The notes under the pieces: generated by a model | The model's database searches: none | Told to the model about the DNA's origin: nothing | What the model saw: the letters and a program-made list of their open reading frames with translations, nothing else | Part shown: positions 26,789 through 36,536 of the stretch, piece by piece | How positions within the stretch are numbered: position 1 is the first letter of the stretch | Layout: each line of letters starts with the position of its first letter | Source of the DNA: Paraburkholderia eburnea | Lineage (GTDB): Bacteria; Pseudomonadota; Gammaproteobacteria; Burkholderiales; Burkholderiaceae | NCBI RefSeq assembly: GCF_002917095.1 | Contig: NZ_PQGA01000005.1 | Span: 279,881 to 343,880, forward strand | DNA: 64,000 nucleotides | Reading direction: 5' to 3' | Translations under genes and position numbers: made by a program

Positions 26789-26905
26789 TTAATATCGACA
26801 AGTGATGAAAGATCGGCCGATAAGCGCCGACTGGCGGAAATAGCCAGGATCAATCAGTTTGCCAATTCCGAGCGCTGTCAGCCTGTTCAGTTGACGTGTC
26901 GCCAT
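26789..26905 (-). pseudogene. Truncated phage-type integrase (N-terminal stub)
   Basis: Read leftward from an ATG at 26905, the first 23 residues (MATRQLNRLTALGIGKLIDP, then GYF) match the start of tyrosine integrases of the P4/DUF4102 type, which typically begin with NRLTA...KL..PG.YxDGGGLYL. Similarity then stops: the next bases are TTTCCGCCAGT, the same 11 bases as the 3' end of the nearby tRNA-Sec gene, and the frame ends at a TAA after 38 codons. Position (same strand, about 150 bases beyond the tRNA 3' end) is where an integrase of an island inserted in selC would sit. No other integrase part is visible. Confidence 0.6.
26830..26840 (-). repeat. Copy of the tRNA-Sec 3' end (candidate att-site remnant)
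   Basis: The 11 bases ACTGGCGGAAA at 26830-26840 repeat exactly those at 27052-27062, which cover the CCA end of tRNA-Sec, in the same orientation. The copy lies at the point where the integrase stub loses similarity to its family. Direct repeats of a tRNA 3' end are the usual footprint of island integration or excision. Confidence 0.45.
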
Positions 26906-27053
26906 GCTTACCCCCAATCCTCCCCACGTTTGATGGTCAGATTGTGGGGTAGCGAGCGAGAGGGATCAAGAACGTTCTCACCCCCAAAGCGCCGTAAAAT
27001 AAGGCTCTTTAGATAGTAAGCGGGAGTCTTTGAGACAGGCTGGGAGCCTTTAC

Positions 27054-27149
27054 TGGCGGAAAGCAGATGGAGTCGAACCATCCCGGGAACGGCTGACGTC
27101 CCCAACTGGATTTGAAGTCCAGCCGCACCACCCGATGCGATTGCCTTCC
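27054..27149 (-). tRNA. selC: tRNA-Sec (anticodon UCA)
   Basis: A selenocysteine tRNA of 96 bases including the encoded CCA. It starts GGAAGGCA at 27149 and ends TGCTTTCCGCCA, giving the long 8-bp acceptor stem of tRNA-Sec with one G-U pair. The anticodon loop CTTCAAA carries TCA at 27115-27113. The anticodon stem CTGGA/TCCAG and the long variable arm (TGGGGACGTCAGCCGTTCCC) match Escherichia coli selC closely. It lies just downstream of selB on the same strand, so all genes needed to insert selenocysteine except selD are together here. Confidence 0.97.
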
Positions 27150-27216
27150 CTTGACCACAAAGAACCGCTGCATGACACGCAAAATCGAAGCGCACACCTG
27201 CACTGCCCTCGTCTAT

Positions 27217-29136
27217 TCATAGCCATTCGCGCATAGGGCTATCGGGCCTCAACAAATGCAGATCGCGCTGAAAGCGAGTATATCCAACGCGATCGAAGAA
27301 CTCCAGAATCTGGATCGCGCGCTTGCGGCCAAGTCCTGACGCATCGCGAAACGCCGCCGCGCCGACCCCCGTACCCTCGCCCGCTGCCGTGTGCGCGATC
27401 AGACGCGCCAGTTCACGCACCCTCTCCCGGTCATAAAACAGATCGCGCACGATCTGATATAGACGCCCCAGGCGCGCGAGTTTGCGCAGCAATGCGCGTA
27501 CCTTCTCTTCCGGCTGCTGCACCTCGCGCGCGAGATCGCGCACCCACGGCGGATCGTAGCGTCCTTGCGCAATCAAGGGTATGAGCCGCGCCGCCAATGC
27601 CTCCTCTTCCGCATCCAGCGAGACCGCGTGCGATGGTAGATGCAGCCACGGCCCGCTGCGCGCCACACGTCCTTCCTCGACCAGGGCATCAACGGCTGCG
27701 CGCCAAACCGCGTCGCTCGCGAGCGGCGCCGCCATGCGCCGCAGGCGCGCGGCGTCTGGACCTTGCTCGTCGGGCACGCGCGCGTGAAAGTCGCCCAGCA
27801 CATCCACGATGTGGGTGGCGAGGCGCGCCCAATGTTCGCGCGCGAGCAGCGTCGCGTCTTCGGCACGGCCTTGCGGCGCGATGACGACAACGTCGTCGGG
27901 CAACGCGAGCGTCGCAGCGTCGTAGCCCGTCAACTGTATCAATGCGCTACGCTCCAGCCCGTGCGGCGCCTGGGCGATCAGCGCATCCACACGCCCATCG
28001 TCGAGCCACTCGCGCAATGCGTCGAGCCACGCATACCGCTGCGGCGTGCGCCGTCGTCGCGCCGGGCCAAACGGGTCCAGCACACGGCCGCCGCCCACCG
28101 TGCGGCTCGCCTGCGCATTGCGCACGATGAAGCGGTCGCCAGGCATCGCCTGCAGCGGCGAATCGAACACGAGTTGCACGCGCGCCTGTTCGCCTGCCGC
28201 AAGTGCGTCGCCTTCGAGCAGCGCGACGTTCGCCATCCGATGCGTCGTGCCCAGATGCACGTGCAACGGCGTCCAGTGCTGCAACGTGATATCCGCATCG
28301 GCCAGCAATTGCAGTTCGACATCCAGCCGGGTGGCGGGCTGCGCGAGCCTCGCATCGACGATCCAGTCGCCGCGCGCGATGCGATCCTTGTCGATGCCGG
28401 TCAAGTTGAGCGCGCAACGTTGTCCCGCATGTCCCGTTTCTGCGGCGCGATTCTGCGCATGGATGCCGCGCACACGCACGGGTGCGCCAGCGGGTGCGAG
28501 CAACAGCGTGTCTCCCGTCTGCACATGTCCCGCGAACACGGTGCCGGTCACGATGGTGCCCTGCCCCGTCAACGTGAATACGCGATCAACGGCGAGGCGA
28601 AACAATCCGTCGTCGCGGCGCGATTGCCAGTGCGTCGCGCGCTCGCGCAAATACGCATCGAGTTGCGCGACGCCCGTATCATCCGGCACGCTTGCGTTCG
28701 TTTCGAAGATCGGCGCGTCGGCGAGTGAGGTCGGCGCGAGCCATGCCGAGATTTCCGCGCGCGCCTGCGCAAGCCGCTCGGCGTCCACACGATCCACCTT
28801 GGTGAGCGCGATCGCGCCGTGCAGCACGCCCAGCAATTGCAGGATCGCGAGATGTTCACGCGTTTGCGGCATCACGCCATCGTCTGCGGCGATCACGAGC
28901 AACGCAAAGTCGATCCCGCATGCGCCCGCAGCCATCGTATGCACGAGCTTTTCGTGCCCCGGCACGTCGATAAAACCAAGCACGTCACCGTTCGCAAGCG
29001 GTGTGTACGCGTAGCCAAGCTCGATCGAAATGCCCCGCGCTTTCTCTTCTTTCAGGCGATCCGTGTCCACGCCGGTCAGCGCGCGCACGAGCGTGGTCTT
29101 GCCGTGATCGATATGTCCTGCAGTGCCAACGATCAC
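27217..29136 (-). CDS. selB: Selenocysteine-specific elongation factor SelB
   Basis: SelB delivers Sec-tRNA to the ribosome at UGA codons by binding GTP, the tRNA and the mRNA SECIS hairpin. The 639-residue protein starts with the G1 motif [11 protein letters not shown], then [12 protein letters not shown] (G3) and LTKVD (G4). It has the EF-Tu-like beta-barrel domains and C-terminal winged helices ([39 protein letters not shown]) that bind SECIS RNA. The GTG at 29136 fits the family start and overlaps the selA stop by four bases (GTGA), so the two are coupled. tRNA-Sec follows 68 bases downstream. Confidence 0.95.
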   Translation of the reverse strand: MIVGTAGHIDHGKTTLVRALTGVDTDRLKEEKARGISIELGYAYTPLANGDVLGFIDVPGHEKLVHTMAAGACGIDFALLVIAADDGVMPQTREHLAILQLLGVLHGAIALTKVDRVDAERLAQARAEISAWLAPTSLADAPIFETNASVPDDTGVAQLDAYLRERATHWQSRRDDGLFRLAVDRVFTLTGQGTIVTGTVFAGHVQTGDTLLLAPAGAPVRVRGIHAQNRAAETGHAGQRCALNLTGIDKDRIARGDWIVDARLAQPATRLDVELQLLADADITLQHWTPLHVHLGTTHRMANVALLEGDALAAGEQARVQLVFDSPLQAMPGDRFIVRNAQASRTVGGGRVLDPFGPARRRRTPQRYAWLDALREWLDDGRVDALIAQAPHGLERSALIQLTGYDAATLALPDDVVVIAPQGRAEDATLLAREHWARLATHIVDVLGDFHARVPDEQGPDAARLRRMAAPLASDAVWRAAVDALVEEGRVARSGPWLHLPSHAVSLDAEEEALAARLIPLIAQGRYDPPWVRDLAREVQQPEEKVRALLRKLARLGRLYQIVRDLFYDRERVRELARLIAHTAAGEGTGVGAAAFRDASGLGRKRAIQILEFFDRVGYTRFQRDLHLLRPDSPMREWL

Positions 29137-30602
29137 AGGCGCAACTCCGCGAGCTGCGCGACAAACGCTGCTTCGTCCGCGCTTTCGAGGCAACGCAGGT
29201 CGAGGCGCAAAGCGTCGTCGGCGATGCGGCCGATCACGGGACGCGGCAGTGCCCGTAACGCACGTTCAAGCTTGAGCAGCGCGCGGCCACTGCTGCCTTT
29301 TCCACGATGGCGCACGACAAGCCCGCTGCTCGGCAGCACGTCCACGGGCAACGCGCCGCTGCCGATCTGGCTGAACATCGGCTCGACGCTCACGTCGTAG
29401 CCTTCGCCCAGCGCGCGTTGCCAGGCGGACAACGCACGCGTCGCGGTTGCGTGCATTTCAGTGGCCGCGCGCGTGAGCAGGCGCAGCGTCGTCAGCCGTT
29501 CGCGTAAAAACTCGGGCGCCTGATAGAGCCTGAGCACCGGCTCCAGCGCCGCAAGCGTGAGCTTGCCCACGCGCAATGCCCGCTTGAGCGGATGCTTCTT
29601 GATCTTTGCGATCAATTCCTTGCGTCCGACGATCAGCCCCGCCTGCGGGCCGCCCAGCAATTTGTCGCCGCTGAAGGTCACGATATCCGCGCCCGCTTCC
29701 ACCGTGGCGCGCACGGTGGGTTCGGCGGGCAGACCCCATTGCGTGAGGTCGGTGAGCGTGCCGCTGCCAAGATCCACCGCCACCGGCAGGCCATGACTAC
29801 GCGCGAGCGGTGCGAGTTCGTCGAGCTCGACGCTCTTCGTAAAGCCGCTGATCGCGTAGTTGCTGCAATGGACTTTCATCAGCAGCGCCGTGCGTGCGCT
29901 AATAGCCGCTTCGTAATCCTTAAGATGCGTGCGATTGGTCGTACCGATCTCGCGCAGGCGCGCGCCGGCCCGGCTCATGATGTCGGGAATGCGGAACGCG
30001 CCGCCGATCTCGACCAGTTCGCCGCGCGAAACGATCACGTCCTTGCGCGCCGCCAGCGCGGAAAGCGTGAGCAACACGGCTGCCGCGTTGTTGTTCACGA
30101 CGGTCGCCGCTTCGGCGCCGGTGAGTTCGCAGATGAGTTCGTCGATCAGATCGTCGCGATCACCGCGCTTGCCGGACGCAAGATCGAATTCGAGGTTCGC
30201 AGGCTGCGTGAGCGCTTGCACCACCGCGCTTACCGCTTCATCGGGCAACAAGGCGCGGCCCAGGTTCGTATGCAGCACCGTGCCGGTGAGATTGAATACC
30301 GCGCGCAGTTTGCCTCGCGCGCGTGCGTTCAAATTGCGATCGACATCGGCAATTACACGCTCGATTGAAAACGCCCCGGCATCGGCGCCAAAAGCGGAAT
30401 CGCCCGCCTGCACATCGCGCCGCCATCCATCGAGCGTCGCGCGAATCGCCGCGAGCACCTGGGTGCGTCCATATTGCGCGATCAGCGGCTGCGCTTCGGT
30501 CGATGCAATCACGCGCTCCACAGCCGGCATCCGCGCCAGCAAGGCATTCAGCGCGCTCGCTTCCAACACGGGTTTCGCGCTCTGCTCCACGGTTTCAGTC
30601 AT
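29133..30602 (-). CDS. selA: L-seryl-tRNA(Sec) selenium transferase SelA
   Basis: SelA is a PLP enzyme that converts Ser-tRNA(Sec) to Sec-tRNA(Sec) using selenophosphate. The 489-residue sequence has [13 protein letters not shown] near residue 115, [12 protein letters not shown], the PLP-binding block [19 protein letters not shown] whose Lys forms the internal aldimine, and [13 protein letters not shown] near the C-terminus, all SelA-specific. It starts 10 bases after fdhE and overlaps selB. Length is slightly above the Escherichia coli protein (463). Confidence 0.96.
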   Translation of the reverse strand: MTETVEQSAKPVLEASALNALLARMPAVERVIASTEAQPLIAQYGRTQVLAAIRATLDGWRRDVQAGDSAFGADAGAFSIERVIADVDRNLNARARGKLRAVFNLTGTVLHTNLGRALLPDEAVSAVVQALTQPANLEFDLASGKRGDRDDLIDELICELTGAEAATVVNNNAAAVLLTLSALAARKDVIVSRGELVEIGGAFRIPDIMSRAGARLREIGTTNRTHLKDYEAAISARTALLMKVHCSNYAISGFTKSVELDELAPLARSHGLPVAVDLGSGTLTDLTQWGLPAEPTVRATVEAGADIVTFSGDKLLGGPQAGLIVGRKELIAKIKKHPLKRALRVGKLTLAALEPVLRLYQAPEFLRERLTTLRLLTRAATEMHATATRALSAWQRALGEGYDVSVEPMFSQIGSGALPVDVLPSSGLVVRHRGKGSSGRALLKLERALRALPRPVIGRIADDALRLDLRCLESADEAAFVAQLAELRL

Positions 30603-30612
30603 CGGAATCGCC

Positions 30613-31548
30613 TCACTGATCGGCCGGTGCTTCGGGATACAGCAGCGGGTTCGCGCTTGCGCGCCGGTAGCCCGCTTCGCTCATCAGCAGATCGAGCGTG
30701 AGGCTCGCGAGATCGTCGGCGAGCGGTTCGAATTCAAGGTCCTTGTCCTGATAGCCGATCTTGCGATACGTATGGCACTCGTCGCACGATTCGGCCTTCA
30801 AGGCCGGATTGCCTCCATCGATACCCTGATAGGCAATGCCTTTGGTCGAATCGCAATTCGTGCATTTGACGCGCACCACATGATGCTCGGTGCCGCAAAG
30901 GCTGCATTGCGTGTAGCGATAGCCCTGAAACGCCCCGCCCACGCGCACGATGCTCGCCACGGGCGGCAGGCCGCACACGGGGCACACGCCGGGCGCATCC
31001 ACATAGGTCACGTCCTTCACATCGATCCGGCTTGCGAGCCCGGTCCACACGGTTTGCAACGCGGCCATGACGAAAGGCGCGATGGCAGGCGCAACCTCTG
31101 CATAACGTTGCGCGAGCAACGCATCTGCCTGGGCGTCGAGTTGCGCATCGCTCATCGCGCGCAAGTCGTCGAGCACTTTCGCGAGCGTGGGCGTAATGGC
31201 GCCAGCGGCTTCCACACGATCGGCGAGGCGCCGCAGCACTCTACGCCATTGCGGATCGCGATCCGCGCCCAGCGCGGGCAGAATCGGCATCGAATGGCGT
31301 TGCGCGTTGGCGATCGCCTCGGCTGAAGGCATCTGCACGTCGAGATGTTCGAGCGCCTGTTGCTGCGCGTCCACGAGCACGGCCATGAGCCGCATATAGC
31401 CGCCGATCGGATTGTGATCCGCCAGCTTGCGCAGACGCGCGGCGCGCTCCTTGAACAGCGTCGCGCGTTCTGGCAAGCGGATGCGCACAATCGCCGAAGG
31501 GTCCTGCGTCTGAATCTGTTCCGGGTCGAGTATGCGTTGTTGCGTCAC
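30613..31548 (-). CDS. fdhE: Formate dehydrogenase accessory protein FdhE
   Basis: FdhE is a cytoplasmic rubredoxin-like protein needed to mature respiratory selenium formate dehydrogenases before Tat export. The 311-residue sequence carries four Cys pairs, [26 protein letters not shown] and CDECHTYRK, the metal-binding motifs of the family. The GTG at 31548 is chosen because GGAGA lies seven bases upstream and the length fits the family (309 in Escherichia coli); an ATG at 31587 would place the start inside the upstream terminator. It sits between the formate dehydrogenase structural genes and selA. Confidence 0.93.
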   Translation of the reverse strand: MTQQRILDPEQIQTQDPSAIVRIRLPERATLFKERAARLRKLADHNPIGGYMRLMAVLVDAQQQALEHLDVQMPSAEAIANAQRHSMPILPALGADRDPQWRRVLRRLADRVEAAGAITPTLAKVLDDLRAMSDAQLDAQADALLAQRYAEVAPAIAPFVMAALQTVWTGLASRIDVKDVTYVDAPGVCPVCGLPPVASIVRVGGAFQGYRYTQCSLCGTEHHVVRVKCTNCDSTKGIAYQGIDGGNPALKAESCDECHTYRKIGYQDKDLEFEPLADDLASLTLDLLMSEAGYRRASANPLLYPEAPADQ

Positions 31549-31585
31549 GGCTAAGTCTCCATCCAACCTCGTCCGTCCAATCAGC

Positions 31586-31618
31586 AAAAAGCCGCCGCGC
31601 CCTTGCGGGCGAGGCGGC
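31586..31618 (-). terminator. Intrinsic terminator between fdoI and fdhE
   Basis: A 12-bp GC-rich stem (31591-31602 with 31607-31618, one mismatch) with a four-base loop is followed on the leftward transcript by five T's at 31590-31586. It would end most transcripts after fdoI, so fdhE-selA-selB may be expressed at a lower level by read-through or from their own promoter. Confidence 0.85.
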
Positions 31619-31656
31619 CTGCCAGCAGCGTGTCCGTTAAGCCTCGTAATGGACGG

Positions 31657-32283
31657 CTACTTGATGCTCTCGCGGAACCAGCGCGGATGATGCTTGCGCG
31701 CCCAGCCCCAGGTGACGTAGCCGCGCGTCATCGCGCCAATCGATCCCTTCACCCAGATCGCCGCATAGATATGCACGACGATGCTCACGATCAGCACAAA
31801 GGCCGCAGCCGCATGCACGACGGCGGCGATACGGATAATCGTGATCGGAAAATAGAACGAGAAGTAACGCCGCCAGATCACGATGCCGCTCACCAGCAGC
31901 AGCACGAGGCAAACCACCAGCGTAAAGAATAACAGCTTCTGTCCCGCATTGTATTTGCCGATTTCGGGCAGTTTGTCCTCGCGATTGTGCAGCACGTCAT
32001 CCATCTGTTTGAGCCATTGCACGTCGGCTTTGTCGAGATAGTTGTGATGCCAGAAACGCAGCGCGAGAATCATGAACGAGACGAACATCACGATGCCGAT
32101 GAACGGATGCAGAATGCGCGTCCACTGGCCGCCGCCGAACAGCGCGGACAGCCAGAACATGGCCGGATGAAACATCGCCAGCCCGGACAGCGCAAGCAGG
32201 ACGAAGGTGATCGCCGTAATCCAGTGGTTGCTGCGCTCGTTCGCCGTATAACGCTGGATCAGGCGCGGTTCATGGTCGCTCAT
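31657..32283 (-). CDS. fdoI: Formate dehydrogenase gamma subunit (cytochrome b556)
   Basis: A 208-residue membrane protein with four helices, which accepts electrons from the beta subunit and reduces quinone. Haem-ligand histidines are seen in [17 protein letters not shown] (helix 1), [10 protein letters not shown] (helix 2), and [21 protein letters not shown] (helix 4). The ATG at 32283 matches the family start; the upstream frame is open to 32379 inside fdoH but not family-like. It overlaps the beta-subunit gene by 14 bases. Confidence 0.94.
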   Translation of the reverse strand: MSDHEPRLIQRYTANERSNHWITAITFVLLALSGLAMFHPAMFWLSALFGGGQWTRILHPFIGIVMFVSFMILALRFWHHNYLDKADVQWLKQMDDVLHNREDKLPEIGKYNAGQKLLFFTLVVCLVLLLVSGIVIWRRYFSFYFPITIIRIAAVVHAAAAFVLIVSIVVHIYAAIWVKGSIGAMTRGYVTWGWARKHHPRWFRESIK

Positions 32284-33232
32284 CGTTGCGCTCCTCGGGA
32301 AGGTCACCGCCTTTTTCACCATCTCGTTCGGCATGAATTCGCCGGGCCTCTTCAAGCGCGGCTTCTTCGTCTTCGGCATGCGTTTCGTTCGGGCCGATGC
32401 GCGTGTAATGGAAGAAGCCGGCCAGCGCCGCGAGCGCGATGCCCGCGAGCGCGAGCGGCTTGGCCACGCCCTTCCACAGCCGCACGAACGGGCTGATGCG
32501 CGGGTTATCGGGCAGCCCGTGATAGAGCGACGGTTTGTCCGCGTGATGCAGCACGTACATCACATGCGTGCCGCTCACACCCGGCGGATCGTACAGCCCT
32601 GCGTTCTCGAAACCGCGCTCCTTGAGGTCTTCGATACGCTCGGCCGCATGTACCTTCATGTCTTCCTTGGTGCCGAACACGATCGCGCCCGTCGGACATG
32701 TCTTCACGCAGGCCGGTTCCTGCCCCACGGCCACGCGGTCGGAACAAAGCGTGCATTTGTAGACGCGATGTTCCGTCTTCGACAGCCGGGGAATATTGAA
32801 CGGGCAGCCCGTAATGCAATAGCCGCAGCCAATGCAGTTTTCCTCGTGAAAATCCACGATGCCGTTCGTGTACTGCACGATCGCACCCGGCGAGGGACAC
32901 GCCTTCAGGCAGCCGGGGTCCTCGCAATGCATGCAGCCGTCCTTGCGGATCAGCCATTCGAGGTTGCCGTCCGGATTCTCGTATTCCGTGTAACGCATCA
33001 CGGTCCACGAGTGCTCGGTGAGATCGCGCGGATTGTCGTACACGCCCGTGTTGATGCCCACCTCGTCGCGCAGGTCGTTCCACTCCATGCACGCGGTCTG
33101 ACACGCCTTGCAGCCGATGCACTTGGTGACGTCGATGAGCTTCGCGACCGTGCCCGTCACCGGCTCGCGCACGCCAGGCGGCGGCGTCGTGGTGGCGGAC
33201 AGGCGTTTGATGTCTAGCGACTGAAAAGCCAT
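32270..33232 (-). CDS. fdoH: Formate dehydrogenase beta subunit (iron-sulfur)
   Basis: A 320-residue electron-transfer subunit with four [4Fe-4S] sites: [46 protein letters not shown] and [22 protein letters not shown] single membrane helix near residues 265-285 ([19 protein letters not shown]) anchors it on the periplasmic side, as in Fdn-N/FdoH. The C-terminal 35 residues are acidic and charged. A GGGGG-rich ribosome site precedes the ATG, nine bases after the alpha-subunit stop. Confidence 0.95.
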   Translation of the reverse strand: MAFQSLDIKRLSATTTPPPGVREPVTGTVAKLIDVTKCIGCKACQTACMEWNDLRDEVGINTGVYDNPRDLTEHSWTVMRYTEYENPDGNLEWLIRKDGCMHCEDPGCLKACPSPGAIVQYTNGIVDFHEENCIGCGYCITGCPFNIPRLSKTEHRVYKCTLCSDRVAVGQEPACVKTCPTGAIVFGTKEDMKVHAAERIEDLKERGFENAGLYDPPGVSGTHVMYVLHHADKPSLYHGLPDNPRISPFVRLWKGVAKPLALAGIALAALAGFFHYTRIGPNETHAEDEEAALEEARRIHAERDGEKGGDLPEERNDERP

Positions 33233-33241
33233 GTTCCCCCC

Positions 33242-36200
33242 TTATGCCTTTTCCACTTTCACAAGGAATGACTTGAACTCGGGCGTCTGCGAATTGCCGT
33301 CGCCGACGGGCGGCGTGAGCGAATTCGTCAAATAGCCGGGTTTTGTCAGTCCCGTGAAGCCCCAATGCAGCGGCACGCCTACGGTGTGCACCTTCTTGCC
33401 CTCGATCGTGAGCGCCTTGATGCGCTTCGTGACGACGGCCACGGCGATCAGGTAGCCGCGATTGCTCGACACCTTGACGCGCCCGCCATCGACCACGCCC
33501 ACCTCGTTCGCCAGTTCTTCGCCGATTTCGACAAATTGCTGCGGCTGGATGATCGCGTTCAGGCGTGCGTGCTTGGTCCAGAAGTGGAAATGCTCCGTGA
33601 GGCGATACGTGGTGGCCACGTGCGGAAAATTCTGCGCGGTGCCAAAGGTCTTGCGGTCGTCGGGGAACACGCGCGCGGCCGGGTTGGACGTGGCCTGCGC
33701 ATTGTTCGGATGAAACGGGTTGTAGCCCAGCGGATTTTCAAACGGTTCGTAGTGCTCAGGGAATGGACCTTCGTTCATACCGTCACGCGCGAAGAAACGC
33801 GCCACGCCTTCGGGGTTCATGATGAATGGCCCCATGCCGAGATCGGGCGACTCATCGACCTTGTAGTCGGGCACATCGGCCCCGGTCCACGCCGCGCCGT
33901 TCCACCCAATCAGCTTGCGCGTGGGATCGAAGGGCTTGCCAGCGGTATCGCACGAGGCCCGGTTGTAGAGCACGCGCCGATTCACCGGCCACGCCCAGGC
34001 CCAATTCAAAGTCTGGCCGATGCCGGTCGGGTCCGAGTTGTCGCGCCGGCCCATCTGGTTGCCCGCCTGGGTCCACGCGCCGCAGAAGATCCAGCAGCCG
34101 CTCGACGTGGTGCCATCGTCCTTGAGCTGCGCGAAACCCGCAAGCTGCTCGCCCTTTTTCACGAGCACTTTGGTGGCGTCCTTCGGGTCGGTCTGATCGG
34201 CGAGCGCCTTGCCGTTGTACTCCATGGCAAGTTCCTCCGGCGTCGGGCTTTCCGGATTCGCGTACGGCCAGCTCAGCTTGAGGATCGGGTCCGGCACCTT
34301 GCCGCCGTCCTTTTGATAGGCGGCGCGAATGCGCAGGAACAGCCCGGACATGATCTCCAGGTCGCTCCTCGCCTCGAAAGGCGGCTCGGTGCCCTTCCAG
34401 TGCCACTGCAGCACGCGGCTCGAACTCACGAGCGAGCCGTTTTCTTCCGCGAAGCAGGTAGTCGGCAGGCGGAACACCTCAGTCTGGATCGAAGCCGTAT
34501 CGACATCGTTATAGTCGCCGTACTTCTTCCAGAATTCCGATGTTTCCGTAGCCAGAGGGTCCATGATCACGAGCCACTTGAGCTTGCTGAGCGCCGAAAC
34601 CGTTTTCGCCTTGTCCGGCGCGGACGCGATCACGTTGAAGCCCTGGCAGATATAGCCCGTCATCTTGCCTTGATTCATCAGCTCGATGGTCTGCAGCAGA
34701 TCGTAGGGTTTGTCGAGTTTGGGCAGCCAGTCGTAACCCCAGTTGTTCTCCTGGGTGGCGTTATCGCCCCACCACGATTTCATGAAGCTCACGAAGAACG
34801 CGCCGTAATGCTGCCAGTAACTCAACTGGTTCGGCCGCAGCGGCTGCTGCGCGCGCTTCTTGATGTACTCGCCGTAATCCTGCTCGGCTTCGACAGGCAG
34901 CGTCATGTAGCCGGGCAACAGATTCGACATCAGGCCGAGGTCGGTGAGTCCCTGGATGTTCGAGTGGCCGCGCAGCGCGTTCATGCCGCCGCCCGCAATG
35001 CCGATATTGCCAAGCAGCAATTGCACCATCGCGCCCGTGCGGATCATCTGCGCGCCGATCGAATGATGCGTCCAGCCAAGCGCGTAGAGAATCGTGCCCG
35101 CGCGGCCCGGCACCGCCGTGCTCGCCAGCATTTCGCACACCTTGAGGAATTTGTCCTTCGGCGTGCCGCACACCTTCTCCACCATCTCGGGCGTATAGCG
35201 CGAATAATGCTGCTTGAGCAACTGATACACGCAGCGCGGATTCTGCAGCGTGTCGTCGGTCTTCACGAAGCCATCATCGCCCAGCTCATAATTCCACGAC
35301 GACTTGTCGGGATACGCGTGCTTCTGCGCGTCGTAGCCCGAATAAATGCCGTCGTTGAACGCATAGTCGTCGCGCACGATGAACGAGAAGTCCGTGTAGT
35401 TCTTCACGTACTCGTGCTGGATCTTGTCGTTGGCGAGCAGCCAGTTGATGACGGCGCCCAGGAACGCGATGTCCGTGCCGGTGCGGATCGGTGCGTAGAA
35501 GTCCGCAACCGACGCCGTGCGCGTGAAGCGCGGATCCACCACGATGAGCCGCGCCTTGCGGTGCGCCTTCGCCTCGGTGACCCACTTGAAGCCGCACGGG
35601 TGCGCCTCGGCCGCATTGCCGCCCATCACCAGAATCACGTCCGCATTGCGAATGTCGACCCAATGGTTCGTCATCGCACCACGGCCAAACGTCGGGGCAA
35701 GACCTGCCACCGTCGGGCCGTGTCAGACACGCGCCTGGTTGTCGAATGCGAGCAGGCCCATCGAGCGGGCCACTTTATGCGTGAGATAACCGACTTCGTT
35801 GCTGCCCGCCGAGGCGGCCAGCATACCGGTGGTCAGCCAGCGGTTGACCGTCTTGCCGTCGGCGGTTTTATCGACGAAATTCGCGTCGCGGTCTTCCTTG
35901 AGCCGCTTCGCGATGCGGTCGAGCGCCTCGTCCCACGAAATGCGTTTCCACTCGTTCGATCCCGCCGCCCGGTACTCCGGATACTTCAAGCGGCTCGGAC
36001 TATGAATGAAATCGATCAGGCTCGCGCCCTTGGGGCAGAGCGTGCCGCGATTGACGGGATGATCGGGATCGCCTTCGATGTGGATGATGCTCGCCGTGGC
36101 GTTCTTCGCGCCGTCGCCGAGACCGTACATGAGAATCCCGCAACCGACCGAGCAGTACGGGCAGGTATTGCGGGTTTCAGTGGTGCGCGCCAGTTTGTAT

Positions 36201-36313
36201 TGTCGGACTTCGGCAAGCGCGTTGTCGGGCGCGAAGCCCATCAACGCGAGGCTGGATCCCGCCAGCGACGTAGCCGTGACCTTGAGGAACTGACGCCGGG
36301 ACATCTGCAGCAT
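33242..36313 (-). CDS. fdoG: Formate dehydrogenase alpha subunit, selenocysteine-containing
   Basis: The catalytic molybdenum/tungsten-bis-MGD subunit (1023 residues including Sec) of a periplasm-facing respiratory formate dehydrogenase. It has a Tat signal (SRRQFLKV) after the ATG at 36313, a [4Fe-4S] site (CPYCSVGCG ... LCPKGAS), and an in-frame UGA at 35725-35723, codon 197, in the context ARV-U-HGPTVAGLAP, matching Sec196 of Escherichia coli FdnG/FdoG. Reading continues in the same frame to 33242. Without Sec decoding it would appear as two genes (36313-35723 and 35710-33242). The formate-binding region and the C-terminal MGD domain (YRLTEHFHFWTKHA) are intact. It opens the operon with fdoH and fdoI; the whole selenium machinery lies downstream. 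Confidence 0.96.
35684..35725 (-). promoter_or_regulatory. UGA(Sec) codon and bSECIS-like hairpin
   Basis: The UGA is at 35725-35723 on the leftward strand. Immediately downstream the RNA folds with GGCA/TGCC as the apical stem (35708-35696) and a loop GGTCT, the kind of apical G-G-U-C loop recognised by SelB in Escherichia coli fdnG/fdhF. The distance from the UGA (about 15 bases to the apical stem) fits bacterial SECIS elements. Confidence 0.8.
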
Positions 36314-36536
36314 GATGTGCGTCCTCGGCTTTCTGGTTGTGGGTCGTTTCAGTATAAGACGTTTTGGGAACCGGATCGCGGGAGTTGCGCCCCGGCGCAC
36401 GGCGCGCAACCAGGTATTGAGATTGCTATAGTCAAACGAAAGGTGCAGCGCAACGCGGGTTGCGGATTGGCCTGCAATCCTGGCTGCATCCTTGTCGGAA
36501 CACGCTCGAACACGCTTGAACGCCGGACGCATAAAC

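Noticed and set aside
26908..27195. Leftward frame of 95 codons across tRNA-Sec
   Set aside because: It runs through the tRNA gene and has no protein-like features.
35711..35725. Apparent split or frameshift of fdoG into two genes
   Set aside because: Both parts are in the same frame, and the stop is a UGA at the known selenocysteine position with the selenium genes next to it.
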